A stretch of 64,000 nt of DNA from Streptococcus gallinaceus (GCF_024170225.1 NZ_JALJXU010000002.1:124001-188000); one strand, 5' to 3'; counted from the stretch's first letter, positions 8,680 through 18,539 are shown. Numbers and translations: made by a program. Notes: generated from the letters alone by a model not told the origin.

Positions 8680-10212
8680 ATGTCTGATACAATTCAATTT
8701 GGTTATGGGAAAGCTGCCGCTCAACTTGTGCTGAAACGCTTGAACCGCCACGGTATTATTGCCGGAGCAACTGGTACAGGGAAAACGGTGACTTTAAAGG
8801 TATTGGCTGAGCAGTTGAGCGATGTTGGAATCCCCGTTTTTCTCTCAGATATCAAGGGAGATTTGACGAGTCTAGCTCAGGAAAATGCAGGTGATATTTC
8901 GCCGGAGCGTTTAGCGGCTACTCACTATGAGGATTATCATCCTGCCAGTTATCCTGTCGAGTTGTGGGATGTCATGGGGGAGCAAGGATTGCCAGTTCGG
9001 ATGACCATTTCTGAGATGGGACCGGTCTTGTTAACACGATTATTGGGGCTCAATGAAACCCAGGAAAGTATTTTGAATATCGTGTTTAGTGTGGCAGATG
9101 AAAAAGGCCTTCTACTCATTGATATGATGGATTTGCGAGCCATGCTGAATTATGTTGCAGAAAATGCAACGGAGTTGAGCCAATATTATGGCAATATTCC
9201 TGCCCGGTCGGTCGGGGCTATTTTGCGCAGTCTAGTGGTTTTGGAGCAGCAAGGTGGCAAGATTTTCTTTGGTGAACCAAGTTTGGAAATTGCGGACTTG
9301 ATGCGCACGGCAAATGATGGACGCGGTGTGGTCACTATCTTGAATGCCAAGCAGTTGTTTAACCAGCCAACTCTCTATTCAACGGTGCTCTTGTCCTTGC
9401 TAGCTGAGCTCTATGAGACCCTTCCTGAAGTCGGGGATTTGGATAAGCCTAAGATGGTCTTCTTCTTTGATGAAGCCCACGTTCTCTTCAAGGATGCACC
9501 AAAAGTTTTATTGGAAAAAATCGAGTTGATTGTACGCCTGATTCGCTCGAAAGGTGTCGGAGTTTTCTTTGTGACCCAGAATCCGACGGATATTCCAGAC
9601 AGTGTAGCCAGTCAGCTGGGCAATCGTATCCAGCACGGTTTACGTGCCTTTACACCTAAGGAATTAAAAACTGTTGCAACGGTTGCGGAGACTTTCCGTC
9701 AAGCCGATGGAGAGGACTTGAGCAAGGTCATTCAAGAATTACAAGTGGGTGAAGCAGTGGTTTCTACACTGGGTGAGGATGGAGCACCGGGATTTGCAGA
9801 CCGAGTAATGATTTATCCACCGAAAAGTCTTTTGGGAACAGCGGACCCAACACTCGTTCTGTCATTGGCTAATCATTCAAGTCTTTTAGACAAGTATGCA
9901 AATGCCATCAATCGCGAATCGGCCCATGAACAAATCATGGCCATGACGCAGGAAAAAGAAGCTCAATTGATAAAAGAAGCTGCGGATACAGAAGCTAAAA
10001 AGGCAGAAGAAAAAGTAGCTAAGGAAGCACAAAAAGAAGCCGAAAAACGAGCAAAGGCTGAGGAAAAAGCAAGTGAAAAACGCGCGACCACTAGCAGCCG
10101 TCGTTCAGATAGCGCAATGGATCGATTTACAAAAAATATCATGAGTGCTGTTGGACGAGAAGCCGGTCGCATCTTGGTTCGTGGTATCACAGGTATGTTG
10201 AAAGGAAAATAA
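8680..10212 (+). CDS. HerA/YjgR-like (DUF853) ATPase
   Basis: 510 residues from ATG 8680, chosen because AAAGGAGA sits just upstream; an in-frame ATG at 8662 would place that ribosome site inside the gene. Walker A AGATGTGKTVTL (about 28-39) and Walker B MVFFFDEAHVL mark a HerA/FtsK-type P-loop ATPase of the YjgR group. The last about 100 residues are a Lys/Glu/Ala-rich coiled coil followed by a short basic/hydrophobic end. HerA proteins pump or unwind DNA with nuclease partners, but no nuclease is adjacent here and the role of the YjgR group is unresolved. It stands as a single gene between terminators. Confidence 0.85.
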   Translation: MSDTIQFGYGKAAAQLVLKRLNRHGIIAGATGTGKTVTLKVLAEQLSDVGIPVFLSDIKGDLTSLAQENAGDISPERLAATHYEDYHPASYPVELWDVMGEQGLPVRMTISEMGPVLLTRLLGLNETQESILNIVFSVADEKGLLLIDMMDLRAMLNYVAENATELSQYYGNIPARSVGAILRSLVVLEQQGGKIFFGEPSLEIADLMRTANDGRGVVTILNAKQLFNQPTLYSTVLLSLLAELYETLPEVGDLDKPKMVFFFDEAHVLFKDAPKVLLEKIELIVRLIRSKGVGVFFVTQNPTDIPDSVASQLGNRIQHGLRAFTPKELKTVATVAETFRQADGEDLSKVIQELQVGEAVVSTLGEDGAPGFADRVMIYPPKSLLGTADPTLVLSLANHSSLLDKYANAINRESAHEQIMAMTQEKEAQLIKEAADTEAKKAEEKVAKEAQKEAEKRAKAEEKASEKRATTSSRRSDSAMDRFTKNIMSAVGREAGRILVRGITGMLKGK

Positions 10213-10234
10213 AAAGAAGGGAAACCTTCTTTTT
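10211..10234 (+). terminator. terminator after the HerA-like gene
   Basis: AAAAAGAAGG/CCTTCTTTTT perfect stem with a GAAA loop. Confidence 0.85.
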
Positions 10235-10247
10235 ATATAACTTATTT

Positions 10248-10277
10248 GTTTACAAATGTAAACGAATTTGATATACT
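10248..10277 (+). promoter_or_regulatory. copA promoter with overlapping CopY box
   Basis: The palindrome GTTTACAAATGTAAAC (10248-10263) contains TACAAATGTA, an exact match to the cop box TACAnnTGTA bound by CopY repressors. Its TTTACA (10249-10254) doubles as the -35, with a 17-nt spacer to TATACT (10272-10277). Bound CopY would therefore occlude RNA polymerase, and copper would relieve this. No copY gene is in the window. Confidence 0.85.
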
Positions 10278-10307
10278 AAAGACAGAAAAGTAAAAAAGGA
10301 GAAAACC

Positions 10308-12542
10308 ATGGCTTTAGAGACTTATAAAGTAGAAGGAATGACCTGCGCAGCTTGTTCCATGACTGTGGAAAAAGTAGTGGGAAAAGTGGACGGAGTAGAC
10401 CAAGCAGCTGTCAATCTCGCCACAGAAAAATTAACCGTGCGTTTTGAACCAGAACAAGTTTCTCCAGAAACATTGGTTCAAGCGGTGGAAAAAGCAGGCT
10501 ATCACCTGATTCTCACCTCAGAAGAAGCGGCGGTAGCAAGCGCCAAACCCTCACGTGAATCTATCTTGTGGAAGAGATTTATAGGCTCCCTACTCTTCTG
10601 CCTCCCCTTGCTCTATGTAGCTATGGGTAGCATGGTCGGTCTTCCCCTGCCAGCATTTTTAGAACCGATGGCTCATCCTCTGGCATTTGCCTTAGTGCAG
10701 ATTGGTTTGGTCTTGCCAATTGTTTACCTAGGTCGAGCGTTTTATGCCAATGGATTGCCCAGTTTATTTCGAGGGCATCCCAATATGGATAGCCTGATTG
10801 CGGTAGGTACAATTGCGGCCTTGGGACAAGGTTTTGTTATGACAGCTCTCTTAGCTATGCACAAAGTGACGTTCTCCCATCATCCCGAACTGTATTTCGA
10901 GTCTGCGGGAGTTATTTTGACCTTGATTACCCTGGGAAAATATCTCGAAGCCGTCTCCAAAGGGAAAACCTCCAGTGCTATTCAGCATCTCGTGGCTTTG
11001 GCACCAAAGACAGCTCATCTGGTGAAAGATGGAGTGGAAATGGAAATCCCAGTTTCCGATCTCATGGTTGGGGATATCTTGCAGGTGCGTCCTGGGGAAA
11101 AAATCCCTGTGGATGGTCGCTTGCTAGAAGGACAATCAACTGTTGATGAGTCTATGTTAACAGGCGAGAGTTTGCCAGTCAAAAAAGTCAGCGGTGACCA
11201 AGTTTTTGGTGCAACCATCAATAAAAACGGCAGTTTCACCTTGGAAGTGACCAAGGTTGGAGAGGATACGGCTTTGGCGCAGATTATTCGTCTGGTCGAA
11301 GAAGCGCAAGGTTCAAAGGCGCCCATTGCTCGATTAGCAGACCAAGTAGCCGCGGTTTTCGTACCAGTCGTCATGACTCTGGCTTTGCTTTCTGGCTTTG
11401 CTTGGTTTGTTTTTGGAGGAGAGTCTTGGACTTTTGCCTTGAATATTGCAGTTTCCGTCTTGGTCATTGCCTGCCCCTGTGCCCTAGGTCTTGCCACTCC
11501 GACGGTTATTATGGTCGGAACTGGGCTAGGTGCAGAGCACGGTATTCTCATTAAGTCGGGTTCAGCCTTGGAATTGGCTCAGTCTGTGGATACCATCGTC
11601 CTCGATAAGACAGGAACGATTACAGCTGGTCTAGCTAGTGTGACAGATATCTTACCTGCAAATAATACAACTGAAGATGAGTTAGTCAGATTGGCGGCAG
11701 CTGCTGAGCAAGGTTCGGAGCACCCATTGGGACAAGCAATCGTCGATTTGAGTAAGGAAAAAGGTTTGGTACTGCCGACTGTTTCTGAATTTGAGGCCTT
11801 GTCTGGCCGAGGCATTTCAGCTAAGGTAGCAGGCAAGATGATGTATCTTGGCAATCAAGCTCTCATGGCAGAAAAAGGAATGGATACATCGCTTAGTCAC
11901 GGTCGAGAATTGGAATTGGCACAAGCTGGAAAGACCCCCATTTTTCTGGCCTATGATGGTCAATTTTTAGGGTTGCTAGCCATCGCAGACCAGATAAAAG
12001 AAACCAGTCCAGCGGCCATTGCCCAGTTGAAAGATATGGGTTTAGAGGTTGTCATGTTAACAGGGGACAATGATACTACAGCGCAAGCCATTGCCCAAGA
12101 AATCGGTATCGAAAGAGTGGTCAGTCAAGTGCTGCCGGAGCAGAAATCTTCAGTCCTTGCGGATTTACAGGCTAAAGGTGCCCGAGTAGCCATGGTCGGA
12201 GATGGTATCAATGATGCGCCAGCCTTGGCTCAAGCAGACATCGGAATGGCAATTGGTACAGGTACGGACGTAGCCATTGAATCGGCAGACTTGGTGCTGA
12301 TGCAGGGAGACTTGACAGGTGTTGCGCGTGCCTTGCACCTGAGTCGCTTGACCATGAAAGCCATCAAGCAAAACCTATTCTGGGCCTTTGCCTACAATGT
12401 CATCGGTATTCCAGTTGCCATGGGCCTGCTGTATCTCTTTGGTGGACCCTTGCTCAATCCCATGCTAGCAGGTGCAGCTATGAGCTTTAGCTCTGTGTCT
12501 GTCTTGCTTAATGCCCTTAGACTGAAAAGAGTAAAGATCTAA
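10308..12542 (+). CDS. copA: Copper-exporting P1B-type ATPase CopA
   Basis: 744 residues. One N-terminal heavy-metal domain with GMTCAAC (Cys13, Cys16), then membrane helices, the actuator motif [10 protein letters not shown], the intramembrane metal site CPC ([13 protein letters not shown], about residue 389), the phosphorylation motif DKTGT (about 432), and [14 protein letters not shown] near the C-terminus. CPC plus the CxxC domain indicates Cu(I) export. The cop box in its promoter supports this. The usual neighbours copY and copZ are absent, so the gene is a stand-alone unit regulated in trans. A terminator lies at each end. Confidence 0.95.
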   Translation: MALETYKVEGMTCAACSMTVEKVVGKVDGVDQAAVNLATEKLTVRFEPEQVSPETLVQAVEKAGYHLILTSEEAAVASAKPSRESILWKRFIGSLLFCLPLLYVAMGSMVGLPLPAFLEPMAHPLAFALVQIGLVLPIVYLGRAFYANGLPSLFRGHPNMDSLIAVGTIAALGQGFVMTALLAMHKVTFSHHPELYFESAGVILTLITLGKYLEAVSKGKTSSAIQHLVALAPKTAHLVKDGVEMEIPVSDLMVGDILQVRPGEKIPVDGRLLEGQSTVDESMLTGESLPVKKVSGDQVFGATINKNGSFTLEVTKVGEDTALAQIIRLVEEAQGSKAPIARLADQVAAVFVPVVMTLALLSGFAWFVFGGESWTFALNIAVSVLVIACPCALGLATPTVIMVGTGLGAEHGILIKSGSALELAQSVDTIVLDKTGTITAGLASVTDILPANNTTEDELVRLAAAAEQGSEHPLGQAIVDLSKEKGLVLPTVSEFEALSGRGISAKVAGKMMYLGNQALMAEKGMDTSLSHGRELELAQAGKTPIFLAYDGQFLGLLAIADQIKETSPAAIAQLKDMGLEVVMLTGDNDTTAQAIAQEIGIERVVSQVLPEQKSSVLADLQAKGARVAMVGDGINDAPALAQADIGMAIGTGTDVAIESADLVLMQGDLTGVARALHLSRLTMKAIKQNLFWAFAYNVIGIPVAMGLLYLFGGPLLNPMLAGAAMSFSSVSVLLNALRLKRVKI

Positions 12543-12546
12543 ACGA

Positions 12547-12576
12547 AAATACCGGTCAAATGACTGGTATTTTTTT
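12547..12576 (+). terminator. terminator after copA
   Basis: AATACCGGTCA/TGACTGGTATT stem (one mismatch) with a run of seven T. Confidence 0.8.
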
Positions 12577-12617
12577 GAGAGAATGCTTACAATAAAATCA
12601 GAAAGTGAGGAGATGAC

Positions 12618-13100
12618 ATGACGACCTTTATCGGAAAAGAAGTAACATTGATTGGAAAACAGCCACAGGTTGGAGAACTAGCTCCTAATTTTAGCTTGAT
12701 GGCCAATGATTTGACACAAAAGCAGTTGACAGACTTTAGCGGTATCAAGGTCTTGAGCGTAGTGCCTTCGATTGATACAGGCATTTGCTCTGCCCAGACT
12801 CGCAGATTTAATCAGGAACTATCGGATAGGGATGGAGTGACTGTGATTACGGTATCTGCTAACCTACCTTTTGCGCAAGCTCGTTTTTGTGGAACAGAAG
12901 GCTTGGACAATGCCATCACTCTATCAGACTATTATGACCACACTTTTGGGAAAGCCTATGGTCTGCTCATGGAAGAATGGAATTTATTGGCACGTGCAGT
13001 GTTGGTATTGGATGCGGACAACAAGATTATCTATACCGAATACCTTGAAAATGTCAACGAACACCCAAACTATGAAGCAGCTTTGGCAGTGGTAAAATAA
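12618..13100 (+). CDS. tpx: Thiol peroxidase Tpx
   Basis: 160-residue atypical 2-Cys peroxiredoxin that reduces H2O2 and alkyl hydroperoxides using thioredoxin. The peroxidatic Cys57 lies in [14 protein letters not shown] and the resolving Cys91 in ARFCGTEG. The N-terminal [22 protein letters not shown] and C-terminal YEAALAVVK are typical of the streptococcal enzyme (PsaD/TpxD). It is monocistronic, with a terminator at 13109-13137. Confidence 0.95.
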   Translation: MTTFIGKEVTLIGKQPQVGELAPNFSLMANDLTQKQLTDFSGIKVLSVVPSIDTGICSAQTRRFNQELSDRDGVTVITVSANLPFAQARFCGTEGLDNAITLSDYYDHTFGKAYGLLMEEWNLLARAVLVLDADNKIIYTEYLENVNEHPNYEAALAVVK

Positions 13101-13108
13101 AAAGAGAA

Positions 13109-13137
13109 CCTGTAAGAAGAAACTTACAGGCTTTTTT
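13109..13137 (+). terminator. terminator after tpx
   Basis: Perfect 8-bp stem CCTGTAAG/CTTACAGG followed by CTTTTTT. Confidence 0.85.
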
Positions 13138-13142
13138 GGGGG

Positions 13143-13676
13143 TTAGTCCGCAAGAGCGAGGCCAGAAATCATCTGAGCCAGTTCCTGTGGAGATTGCTGA
13201 AAATCCGTAGCTATCCAGTGACTGATGACACTTTCAATGCTAGCAATGTAGACTTCACGAGCAAATTCAGCTGGCAAGTCATACCGAAGATAAGCCTGCT
13301 TTTCCCAAAAAGGATAGAGGCAAATAATGCGGTAGAGAGTGTCCTTGATGGCTTGGGCAAATAAAAAATTCTTACTTTGAGATAGGGCGGAAATGAAGAC
13401 TTGGTCTTCTTCTACAAATTCTAAAATGGACAAAATGACGGTTTCTGGCTGGTCGCGGTGCTCCTGAATCCGTATATCCATTGCAGCTAGCCATTCTTCC
13501 TTGTACTGCTCCATCATATCAGCCTTATCAGAGAAATGCAGATAGAAGGTGCCCCGATTGATACCAGCTTTTTTACAAATCTGACTAATGGAAATCTGCT
13601 CCAAAGGTTCTTCCCGCAAGAGTTGACCAAGTGCTTGACGGATGTAGGTTTTTGTTTCGGTTTGTCGTTTTTGCAT
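13143..13676 (-). CDS. TetR/AcrR-family regulator
   Basis: 177 residues. The N-terminal HTH is clear: YIRQALGQLLREEPLEQISI, then a recognition region ending in INRGTFYLHFSDKADMMEQY. The C-terminal ligand domain is short and helical, as in the TetR_C_8-like group common in Firmicutes. It is transcribed divergently from the ABC/FtsX pair at 13836-17903, and two matching palindromes lie between them, so it probably controls that transporter and itself. The ligand is unknown. Confidence 0.85.
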   Translation of the reverse strand: MQKRQTETKTYIRQALGQLLREEPLEQISISQICKKAGINRGTFYLHFSDKADMMEQYKEEWLAAMDIRIQEHRDQPETVILSILEFVEEDQVFISALSQSKNFLFAQAIKDTLYRIICLYPFWEKQAYLRYDLPAEFAREVYIASIESVISHWIATDFQQSPQELAQMISGLALAD

Positions 13677-13690
13677 GTCACCACCTTAAA

Positions 13691-13705
13691 TCAACAAAGT
13701 GTTGA
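13691..13705. promoter_or_regulatory. TetR operator 1
   Basis: TCAACAAAGTGTTGA, a perfect 6-bp inverted repeat with a 3-nt centre, 15 nt upstream of the tetR start. It shares TCAACAA with the second site. Binding would repress tetR. Confidence 0.65.
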
Positions 13706-13759
13706 GATTTGTTCTTGTAGGATCATTACTGACATGATACCATAGTAAACAAGTATAAA

Positions 13760-13770
13760 TCAACAAGTTG
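13760..13770. promoter_or_regulatory. TetR operator 2
   Basis: TCAACAAGTTG contains CAAC/GTTG arms and the same TCAACAA half as operator 1, preceded in both sites by AAA. It lies 66 nt before the ABC ATPase start, in the promoter zone of the transporter. Confidence 0.55.
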
Positions 13771-13835
13771 TCTATTTAATCCTAAAAAATAATTGCCGAC
13801 TTATGCTATACTAAAATCAATGAAAGAAGAAAAGA

Positions 13836-14537
13836 ATGGCTTATATTGAAGTAAAACACAGTTCCAAGTACTACCAAGTCGGGGACAACCAGATTATTGC
13901 CAATCACGATGTGAATTTTGAGATTGAAAAAGGGGAGTTGGTCATCATTTTAGGCTCCTCTGGTGCAGGAAAATCAACGATTCTTAATATCTTGGGCGGT
14001 ATGGATACCAATGATGAAGGTCAAGTGATTATTGATGGCGTGGACATTGCTACCTACAATTCTCATCAGAGAACCAATTACCGTCGGGATGATGTAGGCT
14101 TTGTCTTCCAGTTTTACAATCTGGTGGCTAACTTAACCGCCAAGGAAAATGTAGAACTTGCTTCGGAAATTGTAAAAGATGCCTTGGATCCAGTCGAGAT
14201 TCTAACTGAAGTTGGTTTGTCCCACCGGATCAATAATTTCCCAGCTCAGTTATCAGGTGGAGAGCAGCAACGTGTGTCCATTGCGCGTGCCGTAGCTAAA
14301 AATCCTAAAATCCTCCTCTGTGATGAACCAACTGGAGCCTTGGATTACCAGACGGGTAAGCAAGTCTTGCAGATTTTGCAGGACATGTCTCGTCAGCAAG
14401 GAGCGACTGTTATTATTGTCACCCACAATTCAGCGCTAGCACCTATTGCAGACCGGGTCATTCATATGCGGGACGCAACGGTTAAGTCCATCAAGGTCAA
14501 TCCACAGCCGCAAGATATTGCGACCTTGGAATACTAG
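13836..14537 (+). CDS. ABC transporter ATP-binding protein (MacB/LolD type)
   Basis: 233 residues. Walker [20 protein letters not shown], signature [20 protein letters not shown], Walker [13 protein letters not shown] and HNSAL switch region. The Q-loop [18 protein letters not shown] is typical of the ATPase class that pairs with FtsX-type permeases (mechanotransmission transporters). It is followed after 9 nt by its permease and sits opposite the TetR regulator. A role in antimicrobial-peptide or envelope stress is possible but not shown. Confidence 0.9.
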   Translation: MAYIEVKHSSKYYQVGDNQIIANHDVNFEIEKGELVIILGSSGAGKSTILNILGGMDTNDEGQVIIDGVDIATYNSHQRTNYRRDDVGFVFQFYNLVANLTAKENVELASEIVKDALDPVEILTEVGLSHRINNFPAQLSGGEQQRVSIARAVAKNPKILLCDEPTGALDYQTGKQVLQILQDMSRQQGATVIIVTHNSALAPIADRVIHMRDATVKSIKVNPQPQDIATLEY

Positions 14538-14546
14538 GAGACGTCT

Positions 14547-17500
14547 ATGAAAAAAGTCTATTGGAAAAATCTTTTCAAGTCAGTGTCTTCATCCAAGGGA
14601 CGATTCTTCTCCATTTTTAGTCTCATGTTCATCGGAGCAGTGACCTTGGTGGGGCTCAAAGCTACATCACCAAATATGGAACGCCTAGCTCAAGCTACCA
14701 TTGGAAAAACACAAATGATGGATTTGGCGGTCATTGCAGATATGGGATTGGACAAGGAGGACCAAGCGGAGCTCAGCTCAATCCCCCATGCGACGGTCGA
14801 ATACAGCTACATGACAGATGTGACTCGTAAGGGAACGACGGACGCTGTTCGTATTTATTCTCAGACGGAGAAAATCTCCCTATTTCAACTCATATCAGGT
14901 CAACTTCCCAGTCAGTCAGACCAGATTGCCCTAGACACGAGTCTCAAGGGAGATTATCAGCTTGGAGATAAGATTGAATTTTCCCAATCAGATAAGGGGA
15001 GTTTGAAAAAAACGACTTTTACAGTGACTGGATTTGTCCATTCGCCGGAGATTTGGAGTACAAAAAACCTTGGAAATTCGAGCGCTGGATCAGGCAGTTT
15101 GACAGCCTATGCCGTGGTTAGCAAGGAAGCATTTGACTCGGATGTTTACATGATTGCCCGCCTTCGTTATGATGATTTGAAAGATTTGGTTTATACCTCT
15201 TCAACTTATGACAAGCGTTTGGCAAAGCATGCAGAGGAACTGGAAAAGTTGGTGGCTGACAATGGCAGTCTACGGCTCGCTCGCGTTAAGTCAGATGGGC
15301 AAAAGGATATTCAGCAAGGGCAAGAAAAAGTTGCTGACGCGGAAAATCAACTCAGCCAGTCTGCACAGAAAATTGCCGATGGAGAACAGCAGATTGCCGA
15401 CGGCGACCAACAAATCACAGCAGCAAAAGAACAGATTGCCAAGGGTGAAAATCAATTAGCAAAAACGGAGCAGCAACTAAAGGAAGCAGCTGCAACCTTA
15501 ACTAGCAAGAAAGCTGAACTCGATAAGGCAAGAAGCGATTTGGATGCTAGTAAGGCCCAGTTAGATGCCAGTCGCAGTCAGTTAGACAGTGCCAAGAGTC
15601 AACTCGACCAGGCTCAGGAAACGATTGCACAAAAACAAGCAGAACTAGATGCAGCAGCTGGTCAAATACAGTCTGGACAATTGGCTCTTCAAACAGCAAA
15701 AAATACTTTACAAGAGCAAATAGAATCCCTGACAGCTGCTGGAGAAGATCCAAGTCAAAATCCAGCGATCCAAGCGGCGCAAGCAAAAATTGCCCAAGAT
15801 GAAGAAACGCTGGAAGCTTCTTTGACCAATTACAATCAAGGATTTGCAGCATTAGAAAATGCCAAAGCGGCCTACCAAGTCCAAGAGACTACTTACCAAT
15901 CTGGTGAGCAAGAGTATGCTAATGGCTTAGCCCAGTATCAAGCAGGTGAGTCTAGTTATCAAACTGGCTTGACCCAATACCAAGCAGCTCAAGCGACCTA
16001 TCAATATGGGGTGGCTCAGTATGAGACAGGAAAGGCTGATTTACAATCTTCCCAAGCAACCATAGCTGAAAAAGAAGCCCAGCTAGGCAAATCCAAGACC
16101 GAGATAGCTACTGCAAAAGACACCTATACCGATAAGAAATCTGAGGCAGACAAGAAAATATCTGACTCGAAGGAGAAATTGACCGACGCGGAAACTAAAT
16201 TGTCTAAGTTAGAGGAGCCAAATTACCTGGTCTACAATCGCAAAACCATTCCTGGTGGGACTGGCTATGAGAATTATCGCGTAGCAACGGGAAGCATCTC
16301 AGCTGTCGGAACCATTTTTCCAATTGTTCTCTATCTAGTAGCAGCCATGGTGACTTTTACAACTATGACACGTTTTGTAGATGAGGAGCGGACCAATGCC
16401 GGAATTTTCAAAGCTCTAGGCTACACGAATCACGACATCATCCGAAAATTTGTCCTTTATGGCTTGGTAGCTAGCATGCTAGGTACCCTCGTTGGAGTTG
16501 CAGTTGGGACCTATTGGCTCTCTCCAGTCATCAGCCAAGTTGTCACCGAGCATATGGTTCTAGGAGCAGCCACAAGCTACTTTTACCCAACCTGGCTCGT
16601 GATTGCTATCTTACTAGGTCTAGTATCTGCAGTCTTACCCGCCTACTTAGTGGCCAACCGTGAATTAAAGGAAAATGCCGCCCAACTCTTACTTCCCAAA
16701 CCGCCTGTATCAGGTTCTACCATCTTACTTGAAAAGATTTCTTTTATCTGGAAACGATTGACCTTTACCCAAAAAGTCACTGTCCGCAATATTTTCCGCT
16801 ACAAGCAGCGGATGTTCATGACCATATTTGGGGTCGCAGGGTCTGTCGCCCTCCTCTTTGCAGGCTTGGGGATACGCTCTTCAATTTCTGGCTTGGTCGA
16901 TCGTCAGTTTTCAGATTTGTTGCAATATGATATGATTGTGGTGAAAAATTCAGCTACCAGTAAGGCTGAAGCAAATACTGTAGAAAAGGAATTCTCAGAG
17001 AAATCCGTAGATTCCCACCTCTCTATTTCCTATCAAAGTTTGGAGCAATCCATTCCCCATCAAGATGAAAAACAGGCCACTAGCCTTCTTGTGACTGAGC
17101 AAACAGATCAATTATCAGATTATATTCGTCTCTCCAATCGCAAAAACGGTGAACCACTTACCTTGTCACCTTCAGGAGTTATCATCACTGAAAAACTAGC
17201 GCAGCTATATGATGCAAAAGTAGGAGATAAGATAACTTTGACAATTGATAATCAAGAAGTGTCTGTAGAAGTGACTGGCATTGCCGAAATGTATGCGGGA
17301 CACTCAGTTTACATGACAGCAGACTACTACAAAAAAGCAACCGGACAGGCACCGACAGATAATGCATGGTTGGTCAAGTTGACCAACCACCAGTCGAACA
17401 GCGTGAAGTCAGTATCGGCCAAGTTCCTACAACTGGCAGGCGTATCAGCAGTTGTACAAAACACAACTATGGTAGCAACAATTGACAATCTTGCTCAGTC

Positions 17501-17903
17501 TCTTCAGTCCATTATGTTGATACTGATTGTTCTGTCTTTATTGTTGGGGATTGTCATTCTCTATAACTTGACCAATATCAATGTTGCCGAGCGTATTCGT
17601 GAGTTATCAACAATCAAGGTTCTCGGTTTTCATAATAAGGAAGTCACTCTCTACATCTACCGAGAGACCATCTTCCTTTCTCTAGTTGGAATCGTACTTG
17701 GTCTTCTAGGGGGAAGAGCTCTACATCTCTTGATACTGGATATGATTGGAACGGACTCAATTATGTTCAATCCGACGGTGACTTGGGATGTCTATCTAAC
17801 ACCTGTTCTAGCTATTTTAGGCATTCTAGCTGTCTTGGGCTGGTTTGTTAATTATCACCTAAGAAAAGTAGATATGCTTGAAGCCTTAAAATCCGTTGAA
17901 TAA
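14547..17903 (+). CDS. FtsX-type ABC permease with long coiled-coil ectodomain
   Basis: 1118 residues. An N-terminal membrane helix (about 18-40) is followed by an external domain, then a long Gln/Ala/Lys-rich coiled coil (about 250-555), and two FtsX-type membrane blocks (about 580-720 and 760 to the C-terminus, TM segments near LILIVLSLLLGIVILYNL and at the end). Within the coiled coil, seven consecutive heptads of the form YxxGxxx occur (about residues 449-497). The ATPase at 13836 is its partner. Large FtsX proteins of this plan in streptococci are annotated only as permeases; the substrate is unknown. A terminator follows. Confidence 0.85.
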   Translation: MKKVYWKNLFKSVSSSKGRFFSIFSLMFIGAVTLVGLKATSPNMERLAQATIGKTQMMDLAVIADMGLDKEDQAELSSIPHATVEYSYMTDVTRKGTTDAVRIYSQTEKISLFQLISGQLPSQSDQIALDTSLKGDYQLGDKIEFSQSDKGSLKKTTFTVTGFVHSPEIWSTKNLGNSSAGSGSLTAYAVVSKEAFDSDVYMIARLRYDDLKDLVYTSSTYDKRLAKHAEELEKLVADNGSLRLARVKSDGQKDIQQGQEKVADAENQLSQSAQKIADGEQQIADGDQQITAAKEQIAKGENQLAKTEQQLKEAAATLTSKKAELDKARSDLDASKAQLDASRSQLDSAKSQLDQAQETIAQKQAELDAAAGQIQSGQLALQTAKNTLQEQIESLTAAGEDPSQNPAIQAAQAKIAQDEETLEASLTNYNQGFAALENAKAAYQVQETTYQSGEQEYANGLAQYQAGESSYQTGLTQYQAAQATYQYGVAQYETGKADLQSSQATIAEKEAQLGKSKTEIATAKDTYTDKKSEADKKISDSKEKLTDAETKLSKLEEPNYLVYNRKTIPGGTGYENYRVATGSISAVGTIFPIVLYLVAAMVTFTTMTRFVDEERTNAGIFKALGYTNHDIIRKFVLYGLVASMLGTLVGVAVGTYWLSPVISQVVTEHMVLGAATSYFYPTWLVIAILLGLVSAVLPAYLVANRELKENAAQLLLPKPPVSGSTILLEKISFIWKRLTFTQKVTVRNIFRYKQRMFMTIFGVAGSVALLFAGLGIRSSISGLVDRQFSDLLQYDMIVVKNSATSKAEANTVEKEFSEKSVDSHLSISYQSLEQSIPHQDEKQATSLLVTEQTDQLSDYIRLSNRKNGEPLTLSPSGVIITEKLAQLYDAKVGDKITLTIDNQEVSVEVTGIAEMYAGHSVYMTADYYKKATGQAPTDNAWLVKLTNHQSNSVKSVSAKFLQLAGVSAVVQNTTMVATIDNLAQSLQSIMLILIVLSLLLGIVILYNLTNINVAERIRELSTIKVLGFHNKEVTLYIYRETIFLSLVGIVLGLLGGRALHLLILDMIGTDSIMFNPTVTWDVYLTPVLAILGILAVLGWFVNYHLRKVDMLEALKSVE

Positions 17904-17907
17904 AACG

Positions 17908-17934
17908 AAACCAGTCTCGAAAGAGACTGGTTTT
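17908..17934 (+). terminator. terminator after the FtsX permease
   Basis: Perfect 11-bp stem AAACCAGTCTC/GAGACTGGTTT with a GAAA loop and T-run. The -10 of the next gene begins five bases further on. Confidence 0.9.
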
Positions 17935-17935
17935 A

Positions 17936-17944
17936 TGCTATAAT
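17936..17944 (+). promoter_or_regulatory. extended -10 promoter of the PAP2 gene, apparently leaderless
   Basis: TGCTATAAT ends at 17944 and the ATG is at 17951, so transcription should start at or within a base of the start codon. There is no ribosome site between. Confidence 0.65.
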
Positions 17945-17950
17945 TAAGCC

Positions 17951-18445
17951 ATGAAAAATTATGAAGAAGTCTATCATAGCTGGGCTGACTATTTAGCGAA
18001 ATACCCCCCCTATCAGAAAGCAACTATCTGGCTCAACCGTTATATCACTTACATCATGTATCTGATTTATCCACTCTTTCTTTTAGACAGAGTCATTCAA
18101 GACAGCTGGGACTGGAAATATCTGCTCATCCCAGCTCTTGGTTTTGTCCTCCTGAGTCTAGTCCGAAAGGTCATTAACACTCCTCGCCCCTATGAAGTTT
18201 ATGCCATTCACCCTCTAATCTCCAAAGCCAGTAAAGGAAATTCCATGCCTAGCCGTCATGTCTTTTCAGCCACTATCATCTCCATGTGTCTCTTGACGAG
18301 CAATCTTGGTTTGGGGTTATTAGGACTGTTTCTTTCAGCTACCTTGGCATTTTGTCGTGTCTTGGTCGGAGTTCATTTTCCAAAAGATGTCCTAGTTGGT
18401 CTATTTCTTGGAATAGGGATAGGAAGTTTGCTATTTGTTTTTTAG
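17951..18445 (+). CDS. PAP2-family membrane phosphatase
   Basis: 164 residues with four to five membrane helices. The three phosphatase motifs are present: KVINTPRP (KxxxxxxRP form), PSRHVFSA (PSxH) and RVLVGVHFPKDV (SRxxxxxHxxxD form, with Cys for Ser before Arg). Family members dephosphorylate lipid phosphates such as undecaprenyl diphosphate or phosphatidylglycerol phosphate. The short loop lengths fit an undecaprenyl-diphosphate or phosphatidate-type enzyme, but the substrate cannot be told. The gene appears leaderless. Confidence 0.85.
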   Translation: MKNYEEVYHSWADYLAKYPPYQKATIWLNRYITYIMYLIYPLFLLDRVIQDSWDWKYLLIPALGFVLLSLVRKVINTPRPYEVYAIHPLISKASKGNSMPSRHVFSATIISMCLLTSNLGLGLLGLFLSATLAFCRVLVGVHFPKDVLVGLFLGIGIGSLLFVF

Positions 18446-18454
18446 GGGAAGGAT

Positions 18455-18529
18455 ATGAAATATAGTAAAGAGAAACAGGTTACCAAAGATTTGGTAGAAT
18501 GGATGAATGCAAAGATTGCCTACTTGTAG
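18455..18529 (+). other. 24-codon ORF of unknown status
   Basis: ATG 18455 is preceded by GGGGAAGG and reads MKYSKEKQVTKDLVEWMNAK, then IAYL and TAG. The stop lies inside a terminator hairpin. It could be a real small peptide or the remaining head of a lost gene. I do not recognise it. Confidence 0.3.
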
Positions 18530-18539
18530 GCGATTTTTT
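18515..18539 (+). terminator. terminator after the short ORF
   Basis: ATTGCCTAC/GTAGGCGAT stem (one G-T pair), 2-nt apex, then five T. Confidence 0.75.

Noticed and set aside
11015-11551. 178-residue minus-strand ORF inside copA
   Set aside because: Antisense shadow of a fully conserved ATPase; composition is not protein-like.
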